Positions 1-12,300 of a stretch of 64,000 bases of DNA are shown here, one piece after another. Within the stretch, counting starts at the first letter, position 1, and every line of letters begins with the position of its first letter. A model generated the notes under the pieces. That model made no database searches. It was given only the letters and a program-made list of their open reading frames with translations, and was not told the DNA's origin. Source of the DNA: Eudorina sp. 2006-703-Eu-15 (lineage: Eukaryota; Chlorophyta; Chlorophyceae; Chlamydomonadales; Volvocaceae); assembly GCA_003117195.1 (NCBI GenBank), contig BDSI01000063.1, forward strand, positions 629,404-693,403, in the 5' to 3' direction. Made by a program: the position numbers and the translations under genes.

Positions 1-346
1 ACCAGGTGCAAATCACAGGTTCTTACAAGCTGTATGGAGCTCACGTACATACCGGTACGGAAATCATGTACGGAAGTTATGGACGGGAATGAATGGGTGC
101 GCTTCCGCTTCCCCGGGCACGAGCTAGGCCCCCCCAGCTACGTAGTGCTGACGTGGCCCCGGAGCGCCCCCCACCCCTTGTCAGGAGCCCTGGCGGCGGC
201 CCCCAAGTGCGCATAAACGCACGCGAGCGGGTTGATTGGGCGGACCAGCCGCGCGCGCACATGCATCGCCCGGACCGTGCATCGACGGCTCATCACGCGC
301 AGCATACAGTGCTGGAGGGCTGCCTGGCCGGCCCCATACATTAGCC
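1..346. other. No gene recognised, left edge
   Basis: GC-rich sequence before the AAGG microsatellite. Short open frames on both strands lack splice structure, conserved motifs or a recognisable product. Nothing is called here. Confidence 0.5.
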
Positions 347-744
347 AGGAAGGAAGGAAGGAAGGAAGGAAGGAAGGAAGGAAGGAAGGAAGGAAGGAAG
401 GAAGGAAGGAAGGAAGGAAGGAAGGAAGGAAGGAAGGAAGGAAGGAAGGAAGGAAGGAAGGAAGGAAGGAAGGAAGGAAGGAAGGAAGGAAGGAAGGAAG
501 GAAGGAAGGAAGGAAGGAAGGAAGGAAGGAAGGAAGGAAGGAAGGAAGGAAGGAAGGAAGGAAGGAAGGAAGGAAGGAAGGAAGGAAGGAAGGAAGGAAG
601 GAAGGAAGGAAGGAAGGAAGGAAGGAAGGAAGGAAGGAAGGAAGGAAGGAAGGAAGGAAGGAAGGAAGGAAGGAAGGAAGGAAGGAAGGAAGGAAGGAAG
701 GAAGGAAGGAAGGAAGGAAGGAAGGAAGGAAGGAAGGAAGGAAG
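347..744. repeat. AAGG/CCTT tetranucleotide microsatellite, about 99 units
   Basis: Uninterrupted run of the tetranucleotide AAGG over nearly 400 bases. Because 4 is not a multiple of 3, every frame encodes a repeat (Lys-Glu-Gly-Arg on the plus strand, Pro-Ser-Phe-Leu on the minus), so the long open frames across it are artefacts. The whole tract is polypurine on one strand, a composition able to form triplex (H-) DNA. The unit count may be limited by assembly. Confidence 0.97.
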
Positions 745-3356
745 TCAGTCATCCGCGGATCGTTCGGGCGCGCGCGCGGATCCGAGACGCCCACCCATGC
801 ATCCCAGTCAATCTGGATCGACAGACTCGAGCGACCCCAGCCAGCAGCAATCTGATGAGCTCATCAGACATCAGGTCCCCCAGCAGGTAGGCGCACGCGT
901 CGACTGAGTAGCTGGGGTAGGGCAGGGCCCCGGCGCCCCGCGCATCCGCCGCTGATACTTCCCACGCACGCCAGCCACCTACGCCCCTCGCGCGTCGTGC
1001 TCCTCCCCGTCGTCCCCCTACGCGTGCCCTCAGTGATGGCGGGCCTTTTCTCCCCCCGTGTGTTCATCCTACCTTATTTGCTGCTCCACGTGACCGCATT
1101 CTTGCTTGCGGGCTTCCTGATCAATTCATCAAAGACCGCGCTACGGGGTGGCCGGCGGCACGGCCGCCAGCTCCGGCCTAACCTGTCAGACGACAGCGGA
1201 CCCGACCTTAAACAAACGTCCGCAATCTAACAAACAACGTTGAGTCGCTGCAGGACTGTATTCCTGTAAAAGGCGACAGGCAGGCCCCGGCCCTGGTCAG
1301 GCGGCGGCGGTCCTGTCGTCCTCCGCGCTCACGGGCCACCTTGAATGGTGGACCACCACCCACCTGGTCGAGGGCCGGGAAACGCTGCTCCGAGGCGACA
1401 CCCGCCGCTGCTGCCACTCCGTTGTACCAACCTCCCCAGGACCAAGTTACCCGGGGCCTTCCCGCCGCAGCGTCCGAGCAGCCTGCAGACGTGAAAGCAA
1501 GGTGGCATGTGTTTTCAGGCTCAACAGGATCCTTGTAATTTGGTTTCCGGACTTGCCAGCTGCGGTCTCGTCACATGTCATTCAAAACTGGCGTCAGAGT
1601 AATCCCCGTGCGACTGACCTAGGGCCAACGCCAAGAGAAGCTGAAACAGCTTTCCGGGTCTGATTTCAAGGAACCCCATGAACATTCATGTGGCGATACG
1701 ACTCCGCAGCGATTGCGATGGCAATATCGGCGCAAAGTACCTCGGAGGGATGGCAGGACAGATGCGGCAACTTGTAATCATGATTTTGATAAAATGATTA
1801 ATATTATAATCGCTCCAGTGATACAATTGGTTTATAGTGGTGAGTGCAGGCGAGTCCGGATTCCTTCGTACGCTTTCGGCCGCTTCGCGTAGGGTTAGTT
1901 GGCGACCGGCGATCAAGTTACGCACCGTCCATCGCCTCACACCCGCCGCCGAAACATGAGTTTTTCAAGAATACCGCCTAAGACCCTAAAATTGTTAATA
2001 GTATGGGCTGCTCAAGACCCTACCGCACGTTCAGAATGTCGGTGCGGCGAGGCTCGTAGGGGCTCGTTGAGCCAGTACCACCCGCACGGTACGGTACGCA
2101 ATCTCATCAAGCAGGGTACCTTTATTGTTATCACACACATGCCGTCCGTTGGTCCCTTGGTCGCGTGTTCGCTCCGTCCTGTCCACTCTACAGGATCACA
2201 GCGGATCAGACCACCGCAAGAGATACGAAGTTAGGCCATCTCCAGGTTGTTATGATAATCGTAGTGCTTGGACGCCGCGTCATGGACGTGGTGGACTGAT
2301 CGAGCATTGCACTCCGGCTTTGCCTACTGAACCTACGTACGCCGGAATACTACATGCCATGGGCTGCGGCGGGGCACGCGACACAAGCGGCCTCCTGTCA
2401 CTCGCAACCTCTCCGGCGGGGAGGATTGAGGTGGCGCCGCAGGAAGCCAGCCTCGATGCAGCTCCCCGGGTTTGCGAGGCGGTAACGCTGTTTTTTCATG
2501 ACTTCCAGGTGGGCTGATAGGGGTCGTGACAGGTCGTGACATAGGGATGAGTTGCGTGAGGCGAGTGGGTCTGACGCTGAGCGCTGCGCATGGGTCGGCT
2601 TGAGTTGGTTTGGCCGCCTGTCACGGCGTTGACTGTCGTGCAAGTAGTGGAGCACACGCGTTGGACATGTCTGCTGTTCCCCGTACAGCTACCTGTTGCC
2701 GTGGACCGTGGAGTGCCCTGCCTCACAGACGTCACAGTCCGCGCTTGGAGCTGACAAAACTGATGCTGTTTGCGCATCGAGGAATTTTCAATTGCGACAG
2801 AGCGGAATGCGCTTGGGAATTGCCTTGCTTGGGTTCGAAAGACTGTTACAATATGACCTCTTAGCAATCGCCTCCACGCTCTATGCCATATTATTTTAAC
2901 ATAATTTTGATACGTAAATTTCTTAGCCTTGTTCTTGCGCACCAGAGATACGCTTTATTGCTCTGTAACATAGATTACCATGCGCATGACTAAGTAACAT
3001 TCTTGTACGAAAGTTAGCGAGTTACCAAATTTTGATAGGATAGGATAGTGGAGATCTCGGAGGGATTCGACGATAAATGATATGCTAATGGTGCGTCGTT
3101 TACATTTGTTCAGTTTACTCGATACGGTATTCACGTTGACCTTTTCTTAAAAACATGGCGGCCTGGCTATTCTTTATAGAGCTGCATGTGAACAAAAATT
3201 CGCTGCGCAAACGCTTGTGACGACGCAGCCATCACCGTGTTGACATCCAAATTGAACCCTGTATGAGGCCGTGCAAGGGATTGTGTTGGGGTCTGCCAAT
3301 GATACCGAGCTGGTAATTGGAGCTCCTTGTGCTTACTGGAGTGCTGCCAAGCAGGA
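745..3356. other. Intergenic DNA upstream of the kinase gene
   Basis: About 2.6 kb with no supported gene. The last 500 bases (roughly 2880-3220) are clearly richer in A and T than the rest of the window, which fits a promoter-proximal region for the kinase gene starting at 3357. Short open frames on both strands show no family motif or splice structure. Confidence 0.5.
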
Positions 3357-6300
3357 ATGTCCGTCCTTCGGGATTGCTTCGGCGCATTTTGTTGCTGCTT
3401 TCCCTATGAGCCAATATCAGAGAAGCCTGGAATCTCACGCGACTTGAAGAGGTGCGTTGTTGAAGTCGTAGTTGTTGGCGACCTGCGCTCTTCACCCTCC
3501 TGCCGCCGCCCGGGGCTCCGGGCTCCAGGCTCTCTGACTGGCGTGCGCATCCGACTCTGCGGCAATTGGAATTGGAGAGGCATATAGCTGATGTGAGTAC
3601 GTGGCTGAAACTGGGAGTATGACCTTGCCGTACATCGTCCGTCCGTCGATATGTGACGGTGATTGCAATGCGCTGAGTTCACGCAGGGCGGCTTTTCCGA
3701 GGTGTGGTTGGCGCGCGGCCGCTCAAACGAGGCGGAGGTGGTCCTCAAGGTTGTCAACCTGCGCAAACCAGGCCTGCAGCCTGCGGATGTGAGAACCGTT
3801 CCGAGGGTGTCTTGTCGCTATGCCAGTAACTTCTGCCGCTACCGCCACCCCTTGCCCCGCACCAACATAAGCAAACAGTCGCACCCTGTACGTCTGGCCG
3901 ATGCGCATGCTCACTGGGTTATTCCCACCGTCGCCAACCTTCAACCAATGCAAATGTGCTTACGCTGCGATGCTGTGTCCCTCCCGCGCACTGAACCCCA
4001 CAGGTGGAGGTCCTTCGAGGCGAGGCTCGCTACCTGCGGCTGCTGGATCACCCCGCTCTGCTGCGCTGCATGGACGTGTTTGAAACCAAGTGTCACATGG
4101 TGGGTGGCGGGTCCCGATGCAGCAGCGCTCCTGTGGATCAGTTGATAGGCCCATCGGCCGAACGGTGAACAGCTGCCTCGGAATGTGCACAAGGCTTGCA
4201 GTCATGTCACATTGTCAGGAGTACGTTACAAATTCAATTTGTTGTCGAAGTTAAGGACGCGGGTAACGCAGAGTCTCAAAGTCTTTCTCTCTTCACGCCG
4301 GCGGGCGGGCGGCCGGGGCCCCATCGGTCTCTACCTGAACTGTCACCCATATGCCGGATTGCTGTGAAGGCAACCGTCGCTGGCGACGACGCCGTGCGGG
4401 TGCAACGCACGAATATTCACTCGGCACTTCGGTTCCCTTCACCGCTCTCCCATCCCTTCCCCAACGGCCAGGTGATGATCCTGGAGTACCTCTCGGGCGG
4501 GCAGGTTCGTACGGAGGCCGCTCTCGTGCAACCCAAATGGCGGCGCGACCCAAATCGCGGCGCGACCCAAATCGCGGCGCGACCCAAATGGCGGCGCGAC
4601 CCAAATGGGCGGAATCCCGCCGACCCACATGGCTGGCACGACCCACATCGCGCGAGGCCCATGTCAACTGGATGTCACAGTCTGCTGCCTCATCAGTGCT
4701 CGATACACCCCACTCACCCACCTGGGGCTGTTGCCTGGGGCTTGCCTCTCTTCAGCCGCCACACTGCCATCCAACCACCCACCAACACTGCCACCGAGCG
4801 ACCCTCGAAGCCCAGCCCCCGTTACTCCGTGGCCCCGGTTGGTTGCAGATGCTGGACCACCTGCATCGAGTGGACCACTATTCGGAGGCGCAGGCGGCCA
4901 GGCTGTTTGCACAGGTGTGCGGAGGTGCGGAGCGGTATGAGTTCGTGTGGCCGTTGCGGCAGGCCCGCGCAGCTGGAACGATGCCCCACATGCATAGCGG
5001 CATTCCGCCCACGACCCAGTTGGTGGGGAACCAAACCCTTACTGGCTTGCCGCCCCTTGTCCGCTTACCCCCCAACCGACATCTGCCTGCATACGGAGCT
5101 CCCCGGGTCGATGTCTGGCAATTGTCGCACCTTTGGCATACACCCGCCCAGGTTTGTTTCTGGGTTTTATTTTTCTTTGCTTCTCCAACCCGCTCGCGTG
5201 CTTTCCCCTGTGGAACCGGCCGTTCCTTGCCCCGCGTACGCCGTTACCACCACGTTTCCACGACCAATGTCTTGGATCGGGTCTGTTTTGTATCGCTGCG
5301 TCTTCCATGTTTGCTTCCCTGCTTGCATCACATTTCACGACGTTTCGAGCACGCTGACTTGGAGCCAACCGACGAACACACACGGTAGTGTGTAGAACAC
5401 TCACCACAGTGCGGTGGTCATCTGGCCGCCTCCTCGCATCCACGCTGCGACGCATGTCAGCGCGCCGACAATCCGCCCGGGGGATCCCGCGCAGGTCGCC
5501 GGCGCTGTGTCGTACATGCACAACCTGAACATCGTGCACCGCGATATCAAGGTGGGGGCTCCCAAGGATCCAGCTCTTTGTGTGTGCATGTGTGGGGAGG
5601 AGGGACGTCGGGTACGGCGCACAGCCTCAACCGCATGCTTCCGACATGCAATAATACAACCGACTCCGTAACACCGCACCACAGTGTGTGTTGCTGTCGC
5701 TGTCCTGCCCTGTCCCGTCCTGCGATGCAGCGCCTGCGTCTGAGTGAATATTCGCAATGCCACGTAATCGCCGCATGGTGCTCGCCCACATGTCGTACGC
5801 GTTGCGCTACTCGCCAATTGCCGCAAGGATTGCAGGGCGTGTCCACCTACGTCCGTCCGCTTCGTCTGACGCTTCGTTCCTTACGTACCGCGTCGGCGTT
5901 TCCTTGGACCCGTGCCATCTTCCCGGCGAACGCGCCGTTATGCGTCGTATGCATCCTAGAGCGCCACCCCTCCTCGGGATGCCCCCCTCGCCACACACAG
6001 CCCGAGAACGTCATGTTCGCGCGGCCTGTGGAGGACAGCGTGGCGCAGGGCCGGCAGCTGCGTGTGAAGCTGATCGACCTGGGCATGGCCACGGTGCTGG
6101 TGCCCCCAGAGACGCCGGAGGAGGCGGCGGCGGCGGCCAGGGCGCACAAACGGCGGAGGCAGTTGGGCGGCGGGGCGCTGCAGCCGCCGCCGCGCCGCTC
6201 CCCGCCGCGGGGTTGCGTCGGATCCCCTGGCTTCATAGCGCCCGAGGTGGTGCTTGGGGCGCCGCATTCGGTGCGTTCAAGGCCAGCAGGGGAGGGGACC

Positions 6301-9300
6301 CTTGGCGGCAGCAGGAACTGTCTTGGTCGACATTTATCCATTGTTGGGAGGGTTGGGAATGTCTGGGTGTCTGTCTCTTGTCTCTTCTGTATGCTGCAGA
6401 GCTTCAGTCAACTGGGTGGCAAGCACGCAAGCTGGCAGTGATGGACATCTGGGACGGCGGGCGGGGGGGGGGTGAGGCCTCGTCCATCCGTCGGCAGACC
6501 GCGGGGTGCGGATCACGCGCATCGCCCGACCCGTCCGCACTGGCGGTGCATTGACCGACCCGTCCTTCCCTCCTTTTGCTTTGGCAGCAGTGCACCAATC
6601 TCCACATGCCCCTCCCTCCCTTCCCTCCTGCTCCCTCCTCGCGTCGCGGTCTCCCTCCCGGCGCCGAATGCGGACAACTGTCTCTCGCGCGTCGGACTAC
6701 CGGACGCCGACCCGACCCGACGCACATTGTCATACACCGCTTCGTCGGGCCCACCTGGGGGTTTTCCTCACTTCAGCTGGCGATGGATGGTGAGAACCTG
6801 AGCGGCGGCAAGGGGGAAGGTGATGGTGCGCGACACCAGACGGGGGCCGTTGCGGTGAGACAGAAGGGGCAAATGGTATGGAAACCGTTTTTCGTCGAAG
6901 GGTGAGGACAATTCAGAGGCGACGAACGGAGATTTTTGTATTACAACGCACTGAACGCCAGCACGTGAAGGGACCTCCACACACAGGAGGGCAGTCTGCC
7001 GCCGCGGCTTGAATAAGCTACTGCCATTGTCTCAGTACAAGTGTCCGTGTGGGCCGGCAGTTGCGCCTTCCCCGTGTGTCTCTTATCCGCATTCAGCCCC
7101 CCTCCCAGTTCCCACCCACCCACCCCACCCACCCACCCACCCCAAGGCTGCCCGGGTCTCGCTCACCGTATGCGCCCCTCTGTGCGGCACACGCTGCGCA
7201 CTGCACTGCTGCCTGCTGGGCCGTTCCCTGGTGCAGTGTACTCTCTGGGTGTGCTGCTGTTCGCGATGCTGACGGGCCGCAAGCCCTTCTCGCTCAAGGA
7301 CTCCCGTAACCTGTCGTACGCGGAGCGGTCCATCCTGGAGGCTCCCGGTCTCAAGGACGCCATGTGAGCAGCCGCTGCCGCCGGCCCTCGGGGTGTGTCT
7401 CGGGGTGTGTCTCGGGGTGTAAAGCGATGAACCCGCCAGGAACCGGCCAGTCCCTGCTTTACAACGCAAATGTTGTCAGTCGACTGTTACAAGGTGGACC
7501 CTGGTATGTGTGTGATTGTGGATAACCTCTGTGGTGGCCCTCTCGCGTATGGGTGAGGAAGGGTGTGCGTGTGTGTGCTGCCCATTCGGTGACAGTTCGC
7601 GGTCTCGCTGTCTTGATCGACATGAAGGGAGGTATAGCGACTTGATAAACTGCGGCCAGGGCGGGTTAGCGGGGGTCGATGTGACGTGTGAGCGGGGGCC
7701 CGCGGGGGACTGAGCGGACGAGGGCGGACGCAGGTTGGTACACAAACGGGGCCGCAGCGGGGGGGGATTCATCCAGATGCCTGCCGGGGGGATTCATCCA
7801 GATGGCAGGAGGGCTTTGTAGCACAGGGCCCTGCGGCCCCATGACTTTCCAACGGATGGGGTACAGAGCACGGTACGTGCACAGCAAGCGCGGCTCCTGC
7901 CCAATCCTAGGCGCTATCATGCCCATCATCCGTTCATCTCGTTCACCTGACTCCTTGTGGGTGCATCCGCGGCAGTAACACCATCCCCGCCGCCGCCCAC
8001 CTTGTCCCGCCCACGGGCACTCAACACCTCCCACGCCCCGTCCTGCACTCCTCCCTCCCGCGGCGCAAGTCCTTCCCACGGCCCCCTTCCTCCCACGCCC
8101 CTCTCGCTCGGTGCGGCCTGCCCTGCAGCTTTCTGTCGCTGTCCGCCGGGGCTCGAGAGCTGTGCCTGTCCATGATGGCGGATGACCCGCGGGCGCGGCC
8201 CTCCGCCGCCGAGGTGATGCGCCACCCCTTCATCCGCCAGTCCCTGGCCGCCAACGGCGCGGGGCTGCGGCAGCCGCCGCTGGACGACGTCATCAAGCGC
8301 CGCATTACGCAGCTGGCGGCGCTGCGGTGAGGGCTGACAGGGGGAGCCTGCCCTGGCCGGGTGGTGGTGGTGGTGGGGCCTTGCTTGCATCCCGCATGTA
8401 TGTGGGAATGAAGCGATAGGATAAGGCCGGCACCACTGTCAGGCTTCCGTCCACAGGCTATAGGCGGCCTTGATGCCAGCCGTCGTCAGGGGTTGATGTG
8501 TGACGTGGCGGTGGCGGTGCGGTGGAGGTTTGCCACCGGTACGCGGGGCTATCGCGGGGGCACGGATGCGTCTTGTGCCTTTGTCCGCAGCACTTGTCCT
8601 GAGCACTTGCCCCCGCTGCCGCCCCCGCCCGCCTTTCGGTCACCTTCTTTTCGTCGCCTTCCGCAGCCGCTTCCGCGGTCTGTCTTTCGCCATGATGGCC
8701 AGCCGGAGGGAGGGTCAGGACCTGACGGACTTCACCCAGCAGCTCACGGAGCGGCGCAGGGCGCTGCACAGGTGGGCGGTGGAGAAGGGGGAGACCAGGC
8801 CACTGGCCTGCATCGTGCCGGGGTGCTGTCGCTGCGGCTGGGCGGCCGTAAGCACGGCCTCACATCTGCTCCCGTGGTTCCCGCGCCCTTTAACCCCCCT
8901 TACGTCCCCTTACTCATGCTCTAGCAGTCAGCGCAGTCCATCGTTGCCTACCAATCTCCTATTATTCCTCCCTGTCCTCTCCTGCCCTCACACATACAAC
9001 CACGCGGGCGAGTTTCATTTCTGAACATACAACCACTCTTGGCCACGCAACAACTCAACGCAGGGACCTGCTGGTCCGTCGCCCCTTCCCTCGCACATGC
9101 ACATACTCTTGACCCCGGTAGTCTTGCATCTTGGTCCTGTCTTTTCACTCTGTTGAATCTGGTAAATATATTGTAGTACCAGATATATTAGTATGTATCT
9201 TGAGCCTGGGCGGTTTGGGCGGGTCTTATCATTGGACACTCTTGACCCCGACTGGTTTGGGCCGCGCGGCTTTCTTCGCTAAACACGCTTGACATCATTA

Positions 9301-12300
9301 TATGATTACAGGGATCTGTTGGTCCGCGCAAAGACGAGGCAGTCGCTGGAGATGCAGCAGCGGCACAGGCACCTGCAGCAGCGGGCTGAAGGGGGTGGCG
9401 ACGAGGCGGGGGCGGGAGCTACGGGTCGCGACTGCGGCAGCGGCAGCACCTCCAAGCGGCTGCGGACACAGCCACCCGCGGCGCGCACGCCGTCAGCGAG
9501 GCAGCCGCCGCAGCCGAGCAAGCGGCCAGCGCCCGCCCCCGCCACCTCCCCCGCCACGCCGGCCGACCGGCGCGTCAGCGCCGACTCCGTCGGCTCGCAG
9601 CAGCCGTTGCTGCTGCACCACCCCCACTACCACCAGCAACAGCTGCAGGCGTCGCAGGACGCCGCGCAGAGCCCATACCTGTCAACAGCCGACAGCATCG
9701 AAGTCGCCCTCGCCACCCATCCGCAGCTGCAGGGCGGTTGTCAGCAGCAGCTGCAGGGCGGTTGTCAGCAGCAGCTGCAGGGCAGTCAGCAGCGGCCACC
9801 CGATGGGGAGCCATCCCAGCACAAGCTCGGCCGCCACAGCCTGAACTCAGTCGCCTCGTCAGCCTCCTCGCGTCAGCCACTGATCGCCGGCAACCGGGGC
9901 GGCGCAGGGGGTGCCGGTGGCGCAGGCGGCGTCGTTGACGCAGGCGGGGTCGGCGGCGGCGCGCTGCCCAGCCACCACCCCTCCCACAACCTGCTGTGGA
10001 CGGCCGGCAGCGGCTCGCACCGCGGTACCGCTACCGGCAGCCCGATGGGGCTGGGGAAAGTCCTGGCCCACCAGCATGGCAACAGCCAACAGCACCACCA
10101 CCAGCAGCACCAGCCGCAGCGTCCGCCGCTGGATCCGGTGGTGGAGCCGGAGGAACCCGTCACGCCGTCAACGGCGCGGCAGGCGCAAACAACCGCGCCG
10201 GTGCCGACCGGCGCCAAGCCGCCTGCTACTGCTGCTGCTGCTGCCGGCTGGTCCAACTCGCGGCTGCCGCGGCCGCCCCCTGAGCCACAGCCGCAGCCGC
10301 GGGCGGCAAAGCCGCCGCGGCAGCCGCGGTTCGCGAAGCACTCGGAGCTGGAGCTGGCGGCAGCGGACCCGCTCGCCCTCATCCGGGAGCTGCCGGCGGG
10401 GGCGGTGGGGGAGCTCTGGCGGGCGCACAGCGCGCCGGAGAACCTGAACTGCGTGCTGCTGGGGCTGCGCAGCAGCGACGGCGGCCGCCGCAGCCACGGG
10501 GCCGGCGCCGGCGGAGGCGCGCGGGCTGGGGCGGCGCCGCCGGCTGGCGGCCTGGGCGGCGGCAGCAGCGGCACAGGGGATGCGCTGGCGGATCGCATCG
10601 CACTGGGGGCTGACATGCGGTGGGAGGGGTGGGGGTTGGGGTCCCTAGCGGGTGGGTGGACGGGAGGGGCGGACGGACGGGTGGGGGGCCATATCGCCTC
10701 ACATGCACCCAGTATGGATCGCCGGCGGTCGCGTCTTGCGTCCGCGTGCGGCCCAGTCAGGAAGATGTGGCAGCGGCGCCAGCGGGAGGCCGTACGTCGC
10801 TCCTATCTGAGCAGGCAGCCCAGGTCGGCGCTGTCGGCCGACGGGCGGATGGGGTGCACTGGCCGCGCGGCCCTGCCCGCTCCGCCCACCTGCAGTACAC
10901 GTCTACACATACTTTACGGCAGCTCTTCGCTCTCCATCGGCGGCAAGTGCAGCCTGTCCCAGGGGCCTTTCGCGTCGCTGCATGCGATTACGGATCCCGT
11001 TACAGATCCGGTTTATGACAGCCTGTAAACACGGTACGGTGCGCGCGGCGCCAGCGCGTCCACGCCTACTTCCAACCACCGCTAATCACGAACCGGTTAT
11101 GTTCGTTTCACGGTCATGATTCTGTGCCCCATGCGGCATGCCCATTCGCAGAGCGTTCTCAGCCAACAGTCTGACGCTGGAACTGCTGGAGAACGCCGAC
11201 CTGCTGGCGGCGCTGACGGGCGTGCCCCTGGGCCAAGAAAATTCATTCACGAGCGGTGACATCAGCATGTACGGCGGTACGGCATATGGCGGCGGGACGC
11301 CGCTGCCGCTTACAGGGCCGCTGGCGGCGGCGCTCAGCGCCGCGCGTGCGTCACACGACGGTCGCGGCGGCGGCGGCGCCGCCGCCGCCGCCGCGAGCCC
11401 CGACGTGTACCAGCGGCTGCGGTCAGGGGACGTGTCGGCGCACCAGGTGGCGCGTGCCGTACTGGCGGCGGCGCGCGCAAACAGCTCGTCCCAGCGCGGC
11501 GGCAGCGCGGCCATCGCCGCCGCTGCCATGGCAGCGTTGAGGGCCGGCAGCGACGGGTCCTGTTCGAGGCGCGCGAGTCAGGAGGTGACTCCTTCGCGCG
11601 CTGCCTCAGGCACGGCCGGCGCGGGAGCCGCGGTGAGCGCACCCACCCGCCCTGTCCCCGCGGCGGCGGCGGCGCAGGCATTGGAAAAGCAGTTGGGGCG
11701 GAAGCCGTCCTCAGATGACCCATGGGCCGCTGGTTCCTTCACATCGCCGTTCGTAACCGTGAGTCAGGCCGACGTGGTGCTTCTGCCGGCAGGCGGCCTG
11801 GCGGCGAGACATCCCGGCCAGCCGCGGGCGCTGTTTCATGAGAACGACGCAGCGCTGCCGCCGCCGCGGGCCTCCCTGGACGGCCCGACGGCGCCGACGC
11901 TGCCGGGCGCCGTCGCGGCGGGCGGGTACAGGTCCGCTGGCCCGGTGTCCGCGGCAGCCGAGGAGCCGCTGCCGCTGATCCGCCTCGCACGTCACGGCGA
12001 GGACACATCACGAGGCGCGTACGGCAGCCCGTCGTGCGATGTGACGTACAACTCTAACCCGTGTCCCTCCTTGCAGCACCTGGGCTCCGCCCTGCCGCCG
12101 GCCATGGCATCGCCGGCTGCTGCTGCTGCCGCCGCTGCCTCGGCGGCGGTGGGCCTTACGGCCCATGGGTCGCCTCAGGCGGTGGCGGTGGCGACGGCGA
12201 CACCGCCGTTGGCGGGCCCGCCGCCGCGATCGACGCTGACACGGAGACCCTCCCTCGCGCTGGTGGATGTGGACGATCAGATCGCGGCCCGACGTGCCTC

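Noticed and set aside
138..855. Long open frames of Lys-Glu-Gly-Arg or Pro-Ser-Phe-Leu repeats
   Set aside because: Direct translation of the AAGG microsatellite; every frame is open because the unit has four bases.
4196..5395. 399- and 345-residue plus-strand frames across the kinase introns
   Set aside because: They cover known introns and the small exons 4472-4504 and 4849-4914; composition is proline-rich noise and the conserved kinase frame contradicts them.
9873..10616. Large minus-strand frames opposite the kinase tail
   Set aside because: Antisense shadows of the Gln/Ala/Gly-rich coding tail, which has G/C-biased third positions; no splice or domain support.
12041..12076. 36-base GTGACG..TTGCAG stretch in the kinase tail as an intron
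   Set aside because: Far shorter than other introns here; the frame is open through it, so it was kept as coding.
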